Positions 27,079 to 36,583 of a stretch of 64,000 nt of DNA are shown here, one piece after another. Both the position numbers and the translations under genes were made by a program. The notes under the pieces are model-generated. The model did not search any database and was not told the origin of the DNA. It was given only the letters and a program-made list of their open reading frames with translations. Where the stretch lies: NCBI RefSeq assembly GCF_900182555.1, contig NZ_FXTH01000005.1, positions 124,001 to 188,000 of the forward strand, in the 5' to 3' direction. This stretch comes from Fodinibius sediminis (lineage in GTDB: Bacteria; Bacteroidota; Rhodothermia; Balneolales; Balneolaceae). Numbering within the stretch: the first letter of the stretch is position 1; every line of letters begins with the position of its first letter.

Positions 27079-28335
27079 TCACTGTTGGCTCTTTGCCTCC
27101 AGCAAATTCTGCATGAGGATCTGCGCGGCCTGCCGGGAAATTTCCCTGAGCTGGCTGCGGTCGGCCCGGTCATCCACTTCGTAGGTGAGGGCATCGGCGC
27201 CAAAGGTGTGGTAGATCCAGTTCTTGGCGATGGGAGAATTGGGAGGGAAGGGCTCGACCTTGAGAGGCATCTCGGGAAAGGAATTTTTGAGCTCTTCAAT
27301 CCACTTGTAGGTGAAGTCGTCCGGGAAAGTGGTGATATCGCGATTGATGGGATAGAAAATATTCTCATTGGTCGAGTGGAAATCAATACCGTAGTACACC
27401 TTCCGGTTGGGATCGTTCCGGAGTGTGAGCAGGTCATCGCGGATGGCCCGGGTTTCGGGCTGGTTGAAATTTTTCCAGTCGCGATTCAGATCAACACCGG
27501 CAGCGTTGTGGCGCCAGTGCCCGCCATTGACACCATCCGGATTGACGAGCGGGTATGACCAGATTTCAAACGCTTTCCGAAAGGCTCTGGCCAGCCTGGT
27601 ATCCGCTGTCAGGGTTTCAATGAAGATGCGGCTGGCCAGTCCCCCGGTAACCTCGGGTGGATGTTGGCGGCCGGTAATGACAAGCACGCCCTGCTTTTGG
27701 TCTCGTGGTTTTGGAGCCGTCGTCATTTTTAAGATAGGATAACGGCGATGAGAGTAGCCAACCGTATCCACAACAGTAGGAGATGCCGTGCGAATGGAAT
27801 CCATCCACTGGGTCATATCGCGGTAGGTCAGCAGCTCCTGGGCCGAGATCCAGAGCGGATCTCCATCCAGGTCGAGTGTAAGGGTAGCTACGCCTGCCGT
27901 GTCAACCTGGATGGCGGAGGGGTCCATGGTTCTCCAGTGATTACCGTCACGACTGATATTGGGATGGTACCGGTGTTCTCCATGCCTGTAGGATAGCTGG
28001 AGCTGGACAGTCCGGGGCGATTCGCTGTGTATTTTGAAAGCGTACCACGGGCTGTTGTTGATGGGGTGGTTTTCCGGCTCTATGACCACGCGGTACAGGG
28101 ATTTGTCTACCTTGTAGAAATCATTCATCCGCGCTCCCTTGAATTCATTGCTTATCCAGATGCCTTCTTCCGAGCGTCCTATGGTACGCTTGTGCTGTGG
28201 CTGGATTTCCTTGTCGGAAGTATTGGTAACGCCTTCCGGATCATAGGCATAGCCGGTGAATTCTTCACTGCTTTTGCAACTGTAAAGAACCATGCAAAGC
28301 GGTAGAATAATCCACGATAATTGGTAGCGGGACAT
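27079..28335 (-). CDS. M14-family zinc carboxypeptidase, lipoprotein
   Basis: A secreted metallopeptidase of 418 residues. The lipoprotein signal ends LYSC (C20). A beta-rich region (about 60-170) resembles the pre-domain found in cytosolic-type M14 enzymes. The catalytic domain has zinc ligands H225 and E228 (GRQHPPE) and H320 (GIDFHSTNEN), VDLNRDW, and the general base E386 (LTYEVDDRAD), so it should be active. ATG 28335 is chosen as the start of a proper signal; longer frames to 28416 add unrelated sequence. The substrate is probably a C-terminal residue of peptides or peptidoglycan fragments. Confidence 0.85.
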   Translation of the reverse strand: MSRYQLSWIILPLCMVLYSCKSSEEFTGYAYDPEGVTNTSDKEIQPQHKRTIGRSEEGIWISNEFKGARMNDFYKVDKSLYRVVIEPENHPINNSPWYAFKIHSESPRTVQLQLSYRHGEHRYHPNISRDGNHWRTMDPSAIQVDTAGVATLTLDLDGDPLWISAQELLTYRDMTQWMDSIRTASPTVVDTVGYSHRRYPILKMTTAPKPRDQKQGVLVITGRQHPPEVTGGLASRIFIETLTADTRLARAFRKAFEIWSYPLVNPDGVNGGHWRHNAAGVDLNRDWKNFNQPETRAIRDDLLTLRNDPNRKVYYGIDFHSTNENIFYPINRDITTFPDDFTYKWIEELKNSFPEMPLKVEPFPPNSPIAKNWIYHTFGADALTYEVDDRADRSQLREISRQAAQILMQNLLEAKSQQ

Positions 28336-28782
28336 AAGCAAAAAAGTCATAAATTGAATAGTTGCGGAAACGTATAATATATAAAAGCGAACTGGAAATA
28401 GAATGAAAAGAATCATGGGCCGTTTTTGCTGCCGGCAGCAAAAACCTCCGGTTACTGATATTTTCGATCGATTGCCAATGTTATCCGCATTATGATGGGG
28501 CTTTCAGTACCGTTATAGGCAATAACTTATTCGTACATGATTGATCCATTTTTTCGGTTGCAGTTGAACTGCTGACCAAAGAGTTCTCATATCTGCTTTT
28601 GATGGTTCCCCGATATGCATTATTATTAAATCGACTATTATAAAAGATTATACAGAGGCCCTGCGAACAGGTTATCAGGGTTGTCGCTTTACTTCTCCTT
28701 GTCCAATAGCTTAACCAATGGAGTATGGCAGAGCCAAATGAAAGGGCCTTTCGCGCGTCATCATTAAACAGGAACGGCACAG
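28336..28782. other. Long divergent intergenic region (M14 peptidase / tamA)
   Basis: 447 bases between two genes that are transcribed away from each other. An open frame at 28490-28780 on the minus strand has no recognisable domain and is not called. The stretch contains a 24-base perfect palindrome and no clear TAnnTTTG promoter. On the minus strand, TACGTTTC about 30 bases before the peptidase start comes close. Confidence 0.4.
28422..28445. repeat. 24-bp perfect palindrome
   Basis: GTTTTTGCTGCC followed at once by its exact complement, ending at 28445. As RNA it folds to ten pairs with a CCGG loop. No T-run follows on either strand and both neighbouring genes point away, so it is a poor terminator. 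A dimeric regulator site or an unannotated small transcript is possible. Confidence 0.7.
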
Positions 28783-30750
28783 GTGTTGTATTTTAAGATT
28801 TCTTTGGTTTCGGTATTTATGCTGTGCAGCTGGTGCTATTCCGTCGGGGCACAAAATGTGAGTGATACTTCATCCTACCGCGGAGAGAAACCCGCCCGGG
28901 TATGGAAACTTGAGATCGAGGGCAACGAAAGTTTTTCGGATATCATTATCAAGGAACAGATTGCTACTGAGGCTTTCTCGTTCTGGGAAAAGATGAAATT
29001 CTGGGATCGGGGCGGGCATATCCTTGATGAGGTGGAGATTCAGAAGGATGTGATACGCATAGGCAATTACTACAACCGCCGCGGTTTTCCAAGGGTAGAG
29101 GTTGACTATCGCATTGAAAACGGAAGTAAGCCATGGAAAAAAAAGGTGATCTTTGATATCAGGGAAGGATTCCCTATTCAAATCAATCGTATTACCTTTG
29201 ACTTGTCCGATAAGGATCATTACCGGGAAAAATTGTTGGAGAGCCCCGATTTCACCCGCCTCCGACGTAAGAGTGAATACCAGGAAGGGGAGCGCTATGA
29301 AATTATCAAAGAACCCGAAGTTACTGGAAATTATGAACAGCTGCTGAAAAACAAGGGATTTGCCTATGCAAAAGTAGCCATCGAAGCTGCTGTGGATACC
29401 TCTCAGCGGTCGGCGGACCTGACGATTCGCTGTTTGCTGGGGCCCATGGCCTATCTGGATACGCTCACGGTTGAAGGGAACAGCACGGTAAACGATAACT
29501 ATGTCATTCAGGAATCGGGACTGAAGCGGGGTGAGCGGTTCAGCAACCGGAAACTGCAGGAAGCCCAGCGTGAGATCTTCAACCATCACCTGTTCCGTTT
29601 TGTGACTATTAATATTCCGGAGCAGCCGCAGGATTCGACGCTGAATTTGGAAATGCAGGTGCGCGAGCAGGACCTGCGTACGGTACAGACCACATTTGGT
29701 TTTGGTACCGATGAGTATCTGCGGGGACAGCTGAGCTGGATCCACCGCAATGCTTTTGGGTATGGTCACCAGTTTACAAGTACTGCGAAAGCATCATTTA
29801 TTGAACAGACCTTCAACCTTGATTACCTGGTACCTTATGCCTTCAATACCAAAAGCAGTGTGGTTATTTCCCCTTTTGCCCAGCACCTGCTGGAGGAAAA
29901 CTATGAGCTCTCGAGAATAGGGATTACCAACAGTTTTATTTATCGTTATAGTCAGAACATGACTGGATCGCTGTCATATCAGTTTACCAAAAACAGCGAG
30001 ATGTCGCAGCAGCTGGATGAAAACCTGCCGGATACGACGAAAAGTTATGACTTGTCTTCCATCCAGTTAAGCGGTTATTACAATCAGGATCTAAGCAGAC
30101 GTGATCAAAAGGGGTGGGTTTTGCAACCCTATGCTGAGCTTTCCGGTTTTTGGGGCAGCTCAACGTTTCAGTTCCAGAAGATATCGCTGGATGTGCGACG
30201 CTATACCTCTCTTACGGAAAGCACGACCCTGGCAACACGCGTGCAGGGGGGCAAGATATTTGCAACGCAGGAAGACTCGCTGCCGGGTAACATTCGTTAT
30301 TATCTGGGAGGCACCAGTTCCATTCGTGGCTGGGGGCGTTATCAGCTGGGCCCCAAGCGTGCAGTGGTTAAAAGCCCGAAGACTGATGGCGGAGAAATTA
30401 TCGCCGACAGTACGGTATTCAGCCGATATATTCCGGAAGGGGGGCGCACCTTTTTGGCATTTAACCTGGAGATAAGGCAGGATCTTAATGCACTGATCGA
30501 GGGACTGGGTTTTACGGTCTTCTGGGATGGGGGACAGGTGTGGCGTAAAGATCCCGACATAAGCCGCCGCCCCCTTCAGTTCAGCGTGGGCGGTGGGTTC
30601 CGCTATAATTCGCCCATTGGACCGGTGCGCATGGATGTGGGGTATAAGATCAACCCTTCCAGAGCCGACTTGAACAAGTATCGGGGCCAGGATCATGGAG
30701 ACCCCTGGGATCGCATAGGTATTCATATAAGTGTAGGACAAGCCTTTTAA
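28783..30750 (+). CDS. TamA/BamA-like Omp85 outer-membrane protein
   Basis: An outer-membrane beta-barrel of 655 residues with periplasmic POTRA domains. A signal peptide (1-23, ending VGAQ) is followed by about three POTRA repeats at roughly 38-300 (RVWKLEIEGNESFSD, LDTLTVEGNSTVND with NRKLQEAQREIF) and a C-terminal Omp85 barrel (about 310-655) with YYLGGTSSIRGWGRYQLGP and a terminal phenylalanine. The start is GTG 28783 with AGGA nine bases upstream. The stop overlaps the TamB-like gene by one base (TAATG). With that partner it forms a translocation and assembly module. Confidence 0.85.
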   Translation: MLYFKISLVSVFMLCSWCYSVGAQNVSDTSSYRGEKPARVWKLEIEGNESFSDIIIKEQIATEAFSFWEKMKFWDRGGHILDEVEIQKDVIRIGNYYNRRGFPRVEVDYRIENGSKPWKKKVIFDIREGFPIQINRITFDLSDKDHYREKLLESPDFTRLRRKSEYQEGERYEIIKEPEVTGNYEQLLKNKGFAYAKVAIEAAVDTSQRSADLTIRCLLGPMAYLDTLTVEGNSTVNDNYVIQESGLKRGERFSNRKLQEAQREIFNHHLFRFVTINIPEQPQDSTLNLEMQVREQDLRTVQTTFGFGTDEYLRGQLSWIHRNAFGYGHQFTSTAKASFIEQTFNLDYLVPYAFNTKSSVVISPFAQHLLEENYELSRIGITNSFIYRYSQNMTGSLSYQFTKNSEMSQQLDENLPDTTKSYDLSSIQLSGYYNQDLSRRDQKGWVLQPYAELSGFWGSSTFQFQKISLDVRRYTSLTESTTLATRVQGGKIFATQEDSLPGNIRYYLGGTSSIRGWGRYQLGPKRAVVKSPKTDGGEIIADSTVFSRYIPEGGRTFLAFNLEIRQDLNALIEGLGFTVFWDGGQVWRKDPDISRRPLQFSVGGGFRYNSPIGPVRMDVGYKINPSRADLNKYRGQDHGDPWDRIGIHISVGQAF

Positions 30751-33700
30751 TGGAAAAGAAGACCAATCATACAAATAATCACTCCCGGCGAAGATGGCCG
30801 TGGATTGTCCTGTTTGGACTGATAGGAGTTGCGGGATTGGCGCGCCTTTCGCTGAAGACAGGTATCGTGCAGCAGTGGGCCAAGGGTCTTCTACTGAATA
30901 CAGCCAACGATCAGCTCATCCCGGAGCTGTCTATTGAAACTATCTCGGGCGATTTGTGGAAGAGGCTGACGTTCACGAATATTGCTCTCACCGAGGGGGA
31001 AGCCGTGATCGCCTCTGTGGATACTTTGCGGCTTACCTACGATCCGCTGAGTTATTTTGGCGATACGCTGCGGGTTAGGGAGGTGAGCCTCACGCGGCCT
31101 GTGATTCATTTGCAACAACAGCCGGACAGCACCTGGAATTTCCAGCACTGGGTGGATACCGGGGCTGGACCTGCTGACACTACCGATGGAGGACTGGTCT
31201 TCTCTCTTTCTCAATTGTCCATCCATAGGGGTATGGCAGAGATTTTGATGCCCGGGCTGCGGCAGGATTCCTCTTTTACTATTGACCAGCTGACGCTTGC
31301 CGGCAGTGCAGGATACTATGGCGAAAACTATGAGGCGTCAATTCATGATCTATCTTTTGTCATCAGGAATACACGCCTCGATAGCCTCATTACTTTTGAG
31401 TCTTCCCTGAATGCCAGTGAAACATCGGTGACCCTTGAAAAACTGGCCCTGGCAACGGGCTATAGCATGATCAGTGCCTCAGGACATGCCGATTTGGCCG
31501 ATTCAACGGTTCAGCTGCAGACCGATCTTTCCCCCCTGGGATGGAAGGACCTGGCGGTTTATATGGAGGATCTTCCGCTGAAGCAAGACCTTGATGCCTC
31601 CCTCGCACTGGAAGGATCGATTGCTGATTTTAAGGTCCGGTTGGATGCGGATGCGCCCGGCATCAATCAGCTGACTTTGAACAGTCATTTCCGGGGTGAC
31701 GCTTCCCTGGCGATGACCTCCATTGAAGTTGTGGCTGAGCAGCTTCATCTGGATGAATTCACAGGCGACACGGTGATGCCACAGCTGCAAAAGCTGGAGT
31801 TCCGGGCTGACGGTAATATGCCGATCGGCCGCCCGGAGGAAGGCCGCATGGAGGGCGCCTTTTCTGCCCGCAATATCCGTCAGGGGATATACCGGGTGGA
31901 CCTGCTGGAGGGATCCTTTGATCTTAACAGGGAAACGGCAGACATTCACCTGGAGTCTGTTGTCGACGGGGAACAGCTGCTGGCAGAGGCTGAACTGGAA
32001 CGGATCTGGGAGGAGACCCCCGGCATTCATGCAGTTGTGCACGGGAACCGTATTAACCCGGGCAGCTGGCTGCAGGATGAGACCTATGCCGGCAATATCA
32101 CGTTCAGAGGTGAGATCGATGGAGTCGGGTGGTACCCTGAAAAAGAGTATTGGCAATATCATCTGGCCATAGACGACAGCCGGATGATGGAGCAGCGGTT
32201 GGACCGGGCCAGGTTTAGTGGTCGGTTTAACGGGCAGGGGTTAACCATGGAATCCCGGCTGTCTGTCAATGAGAGCAGAATAGATTTGCAGGCTGAGGTG
32301 CGTGCACTCCAGTCGGTGCCTGCTTTTTCGTATACGGCCAGTGGAACCAATCTCAATCTGGCGGATTTACGGGGTATGGAGGACTATCGATCTTCGCTTT
32401 TTATCACCCTGGAGGGGACGGGACGTGGGAAGGGCTTAGGGGATATGGAGGTGCATAATACGCTGAAGGCTGATTCCTCAACCTTTATGGGAGAATCTGT
32501 CAAGGAATTACTGCTGGATGTACAGCTGAGCGATACCATTGCACGTATCAACAATGGCAGACTGGAAAGTAGTATTGCAGCGGGTACTTTGAATGGCCGT
32601 CTTTATCTGCAGGACCTATATAATGAGCACAACCGATTAAATCTGAATATGGAGATCAAGGACCTCTCTTCGTTGGCTCCCATAGCTGAAGTTGAGGTAT
32701 TGCAGGCCACCGGCACCCTGCATGGGGAGCTGGCCCCCGAAGCGTCAGATCTGGCCGTTTTTGAGGGGGAAATCAACCTGGAGGAGGTGAACTATGATAA
32801 CCGGCTGCAGGCCCCGGAAATATCCGGCCGCATACGGGTAGGGCTGTCGGAAAATGCCGATTATATGGCCGATTTTGACATTCTGCGCCCAACGGTTGCC
32901 TCCGAAGATCTGCAGAATATTAGCTTATACACCCGGGGACAGCGGTCGGAGACTAGTATCAGTGGCTCTTTTGAAGCAGAACTCGCCGGCTCCAAGGAAG
33001 AGCGTATCGACCAGTCCGGTAAATACCGCATTAGCGGGGATTCCCTGTCCATGGAATGGTCCCGGTTCGACCTCACCAGTCAGCTGCGTACCCTGTCGCT
33101 GCAAAAACCATTTCATGCAAGCTGGTCGGGGGGGCGCCTACAGACAGATACGCTGCATATCAGTAACGAGAACGGATCGGCTTTTATGGAACTGGCGGTG
33201 CCTTCAGCCGATTCCATGCATCAAAGGGCTTATGTAAATGCAGAAAGATTGAATCTGAGGGTTATCCAGGACGCCATCCTGGAAAAAGCCTATTTCAGCG
33301 GCATGCTTTCCGGAGAGTTGGAGATGGACCGAACTGATACAAGCCTGGTGGCTTCGGGCAACCTTCTGATGCTCGACCTGCTTTACCAGGAAACGCTGCT
33401 GGATACCCTGAGGCTGGAGGGGCAGATAGATGATGAACGCCTGCAGGGGGCCATGGCCTTACACCAGGATGGGGAGCTTATTGCGGAAGGGGAGCTGGAT
33501 ATTCCCTTTAAGGCGGAGAATCCGGAGTTGCTGGAGGAGAGTTTTTTTGAAGAACCTGTGAATGGCGCTCTGGTATTACATGCCATCAAACTGGGTCGTT
33601 TTGGGACCCTGCTTGAGCAGGCCGGATATGAAAATACAAAGGGAACGCTGCGATTCAGCGGGAGGCTGGAAGGCAAGGCCGGACAACCGAAACTGGATGC

Positions 33701-35222
33701 AGAGCTGAACCTGCAGGAGGCCCAGCTTTCCGGAGTGCCTATTGACTCATTGATAGCTTCGGTTCATTACCAGCATGCGAAATCCAATCTTGTGATGAAT
33801 GCAATGCTTACCTCGCTCAAGCAGAAAGCCTTGCAGATGGATGCCCGAATGCCGCTTGATATTGACCTGCGAAGCTGGCAGGCCCGTTTACCCGGTCCGC
33901 AGGACAGCGTTTCTATGTCGGTTTGGACAAATCAGTTTAACCTGAAAGCGCTGAATGATTTTTTAAACCGGGATGAGATTGCCAACCTGCAGGGACAGGT
34001 TAACGGGCAGGTTGATATCGCAGGGGCACGCGATAATTTGAAGACGACAGGGGAAATCAGGCTTCAGCGGGGCGCCTTGCGCATAGTTCCAGCGGGCATT
34101 CGACTGGACAATATGGAATCTGTTATTCGGTTCCGGCCGGATCAAATTGAGCTTGCCAATTTAAGCATGAAGAGCGGAAGCGGGAATTTGAATGCACGAG
34201 GCACAATGGGACTTGAAAAGCTGGTGCCCGGGAATCTGGATTTTACGGTGACGGCCCAAAACTTTAAAGTGGCTAATACCAGTGAATATAACGGGATTAT
34301 CAATCTCAAGGCCGATGTCAAGGGGAGCGTATCGCAACCGCGGCTAAGCGGCAAACTGGATGTTGTTAACGGCTTTGTAGAACTGGATAATTTTGGAGAA
34401 AAATCGGTTGAGGAAGTTAGTCTGGATACGACTGTGTCAATGGAACCGGATATCAGTCTGTACGATTCGCTGTCGCTGGACATGGATATCGGCTTTAATC
34501 GCCGCTTTTATGTTCGAAACCAGCGATATTTGGAAATGGAACTGGAGCTGGACGGGCAGATTGATCTGTTGAAAGAGGCCGGCAGGGAACTGCAGATGTT
34601 CGGCACCTTGAATACGGCTACGGGCTATGCGGAGCCCCTGGGCAAGCGTTTTGAGCTGGAAGAGGGATCACTGGCCTTTTCGGGTCCCATCGATAATCCT
34701 CAGATTAATATCCGGACGCTGTACGAGCCGCCACAGACCGACCAGGAGATAAGAATATGGTATATTATTGAGGGTACCGTTGAAGATCCACAGTTCAAGT
34801 ATGAAAGCAGCCCCCCGATGGACCTGGCCGGTATCATCAGTTATACCCTCTTCGGGCAGCCGTTCTACAAGCTGGATCCTGCAGAACAGAGTGTGGCAAG
34901 TACAAGCAGCAATACCACAGCGGCCGACTTTGCTGTAGAGGTGCTGATGGACAAGGTGGAATCGCTGGCAACGCAGCACCTGGGAATCGATGTCGTACGC
35001 ATTGAAAATACGCATGTTGGCGGTGAAACAGGTACTTCCATCAGTACAGGATGGTATATCAACCCCAAAGTGTTTTTTGCGATACACAATGTGATAGCAG
35101 GCTCTACCCCCACCACGGGTTTCTACCTTGAATATTATCTGAAAGAGAACCTGAGGCTGATCTTGAGCCAGGGCAATAACAACCGGCAGGGAATCGACAT
35201 GCAGTGGGAGTATGATTATTGA
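30750..35222 (+). CDS. TamB-like protein (DUF490), translocation and assembly module
   Basis: A very long periplasm-spanning protein (1490 residues). One N-terminal membrane helix (about 14-32: WPWIVLFGLIGVAGLARL) anchors it to the inner membrane. The rest is beta-rich with repeated AsmA/TamB-like strands. The C-terminal DUF490 region (about 1050-1490) shows LDFTVTAQNFKVAN, LEEGSLAFSGPIDNPQINI and LGIDVVRIE. TamB proteins form a hydrophobic groove and are implicated in phospholipid transport to, and protein assembly in, the outer membrane. The ATG overlaps the tamA stop, indicating coupled translation. Confidence 0.87.
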   Translation: MEKKTNHTNNHSRRRWPWIVLFGLIGVAGLARLSLKTGIVQQWAKGLLLNTANDQLIPELSIETISGDLWKRLTFTNIALTEGEAVIASVDTLRLTYDPLSYFGDTLRVREVSLTRPVIHLQQQPDSTWNFQHWVDTGAGPADTTDGGLVFSLSQLSIHRGMAEILMPGLRQDSSFTIDQLTLAGSAGYYGENYEASIHDLSFVIRNTRLDSLITFESSLNASETSVTLEKLALATGYSMISASGHADLADSTVQLQTDLSPLGWKDLAVYMEDLPLKQDLDASLALEGSIADFKVRLDADAPGINQLTLNSHFRGDASLAMTSIEVVAEQLHLDEFTGDTVMPQLQKLEFRADGNMPIGRPEEGRMEGAFSARNIRQGIYRVDLLEGSFDLNRETADIHLESVVDGEQLLAEAELERIWEETPGIHAVVHGNRINPGSWLQDETYAGNITFRGEIDGVGWYPEKEYWQYHLAIDDSRMMEQRLDRARFSGRFNGQGLTMESRLSVNESRIDLQAEVRALQSVPAFSYTASGTNLNLADLRGMEDYRSSLFITLEGTGRGKGLGDMEVHNTLKADSSTFMGESVKELLLDVQLSDTIARINNGRLESSIAAGTLNGRLYLQDLYNEHNRLNLNMEIKDLSSLAPIAEVEVLQATGTLHGELAPEASDLAVFEGEINLEEVNYDNRLQAPEISGRIRVGLSENADYMADFDILRPTVASEDLQNISLYTRGQRSETSISGSFEAELAGSKEERIDQSGKYRISGDSLSMEWSRFDLTSQLRTLSLQKPFHASWSGGRLQTDTLHISNENGSAFMELAVPSADSMHQRAYVNAERLNLRVIQDAILEKAYFSGMLSGELEMDRTDTSLVASGNLLMLDLLYQETLLDTLRLEGQIDDERLQGAMALHQDGELIAEGELDIPFKAENPELLEESFFEEPVNGALVLHAIKLGRFGTLLEQAGYENTKGTLRFSGRLEGKAGQPKLDAELNLQEAQLSGVPIDSLIASVHYQHAKSNLVMNAMLTSLKQKALQMDARMPLDIDLRSWQARLPGPQDSVSMSVWTNQFNLKALNDFLNRDEIANLQGQVNGQVDIAGARDNLKTTGEIRLQRGALRIVPAGIRLDNMESVIRFRPDQIELANLSMKSGSGNLNARGTMGLEKLVPGNLDFTVTAQNFKVANTSEYNGIINLKADVKGSVSQPRLSGKLDVVNGFVELDNFGEKSVEEVSLDTTVSMEPDISLYDSLSLDMDIGFNRRFYVRNQRYLEMELELDGQIDLLKEAGRELQMFGTLNTATGYAEPLGKRFELEEGSLAFSGPIDNPQINIRTLYEPPQTDQEIRIWYIIEGTVEDPQFKYESSPPMDLAGIISYTLFGQPFYKLDPAEQSVASTSSNTTAADFAVEVLMDKVESLATQHLGIDVVRIENTHVGGETGTSISTGWYINPKVFFAIHNVIAGSTPTTGFYLEYYLKENLRLILSQGNNNRQGIDMQWEYDY

Positions 35223-35393
35223 TTTAGATCGCTTTGGGCGGGGTGCCCGACCTGGATGAAGATTCAAAGTCGGTGTGGTTCTTTGCCGGTTCATCTCGTA
35301 ACTTAGAGTGTCGTCCTCAGTTGGTTGTTCGGATAGTGAAGAAATTTGCAATGAGCGGCTAAAAACAAGTTATCAATCAAGAAATGAAAGACT

Positions 35394-36494
35394 ATGTATA
35401 ACGAAAGAGATAAACAGCTGGCTAAAAAAATATTAACCTATAGCTGCGAACTTGAAGAGAGACAGAATGTAATGCTTCAGCTGGTAGGCCTGAATGGCAT
35501 TGGTCTGCTGCGAGCGCTTGTGGAAGAGGCAAGGGCCATGAATGTAAATCCTTTTGTCCAGATAGAAGATACTGAAATCCGCCGTGTTCTCGCTGAAACC
35601 GGTGACAAGGCGTTCTGGAAAAAACAGGCGAAGCTGGATCAGCTGCCACTGATGAAGAAGATGGATGCCTTTGTAGGTATCCGGGCTTCGCTGAATATTT
35701 ACGAACAGGCCGATGTCAGCAAGAAGGCCAACAAGGCGTATGCTGATTATTTTGCCGATCCCGTACATTTTAAAGAACGGGTCAACAATACGAACTGGGT
35801 TGTGCTGCGCTACCCCTCCGAAGCTTTTGCGATGAATGCCCGGATGCCGACCCAGCGCTTCCGCGACTTTTACTACCGCGCATGTCTGTTGGATTACAGC
35901 GATCTGGCGGAAGCCATGAAACCGCTGCAGAGCCGGCTGGAAGAAACCGACCTTATTCAGCTGAAAGGTGAGGGGACCGATATTGAATTTTCGGTCAAGG
36001 GCCAGACCTGGATTCCCTGTTTTGGCAAACGTAATATACCCGACGGAGAGCTTTTTTCATCCCCCATCCTCTCATCGGTGAACGGTCGTATTAGCTATGC
36101 ACCATCGGTCTACCAGGGAAAGCCCTTTGAATTTGTGACATTGGAAGTGCGTGATGGGGTGGTGATCGATTTTGACTCTTCTGATAATGAGGCGCTTGAA
36201 GAGATCCTGGATACAGATGCCGGGGCGCGCCAGTTCGGGGAGTTCAGTTTTGGACTCAATCCGGTGATTGAAAAGCCGATGTACGATATCCTTTTTGATG
36301 AAAAAATCTATGGATCAAATCACCTGACACTAGGTAATGATTATGAAATAGCTCCCAACGGGAATGAGAGCAACATCCACTGGGATCTCGTTTGCATAGG
36401 AGCAGATGTATACCTGGACGGGGAAAAGATTCGGGAAGGCCGCACATTTATTACCGATGACTTGCAAGGGCTCAATCCTGAAAATCTGCTGTAA
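35394..36494 (+). CDS. M29-family aminopeptidase (AmpS/PepS type)
   Basis: A cytoplasmic metallo-aminopeptidase of 366 residues. The N-terminal half is a Rossmann-like domain. The C-terminal half carries the metal-binding and catalytic blocks RNIPDGELFSSP, FGEFSFGLNP, SNHLTLG and NIHWDLVCIGAD, which are those of the M29 family. It would remove N-terminal residues from peptides using a two-metal site. ATG 35394 has GAAAG upstream. It is a single-gene unit converging on clpB, with a large stem-loop between them. Confidence 0.88.
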   Translation: MYNERDKQLAKKILTYSCELEERQNVMLQLVGLNGIGLLRALVEEARAMNVNPFVQIEDTEIRRVLAETGDKAFWKKQAKLDQLPLMKKMDAFVGIRASLNIYEQADVSKKANKAYADYFADPVHFKERVNNTNWVVLRYPSEAFAMNARMPTQRFRDFYYRACLLDYSDLAEAMKPLQSRLEETDLIQLKGEGTDIEFSVKGQTWIPCFGKRNIPDGELFSSPILSSVNGRISYAPSVYQGKPFEFVTLEVRDGVVIDFDSSDNEALEEILDTDAGARQFGEFSFGLNPVIEKPMYDILFDEKIYGSNHLTLGNDYEIAPNGNESNIHWDLVCIGADVYLDGEKIREGRTFITDDLQGLNPENLL

Positions 36495-36501
36495 ATATAT
36501 A

Positions 36502-36574
36502 GGAATTGTAGACCGGGGAATGCAAATGATGAAGATGGCATTCTTCAAAATTTGCTGCTCCCTGGTCTAATTCC
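36502..36574. terminator. Long nested inverted repeat between converging ampS and clpB
   Basis: GGAATT and AATTCC form the outer arms. Inside them AGACCGGGGA pairs with TCCCTGGTCT (one mismatch), then GCAAAT with ATTTGC and GAAG with CTTC. The whole 73 bases fold into one extended hairpin. There is no T-run on either strand, so it may be a bidirectional transcription barrier or a small palindromic element. Confidence 0.55.
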
Positions 36575-36583
36575 CCTGATCCA

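Noticed and set aside
28490-28780. 96-codon minus-strand frame in the tamA upstream region
   Set aside because: Low-complexity Ser/Thr/Asn composition, no recognised motif, and no start site signal.
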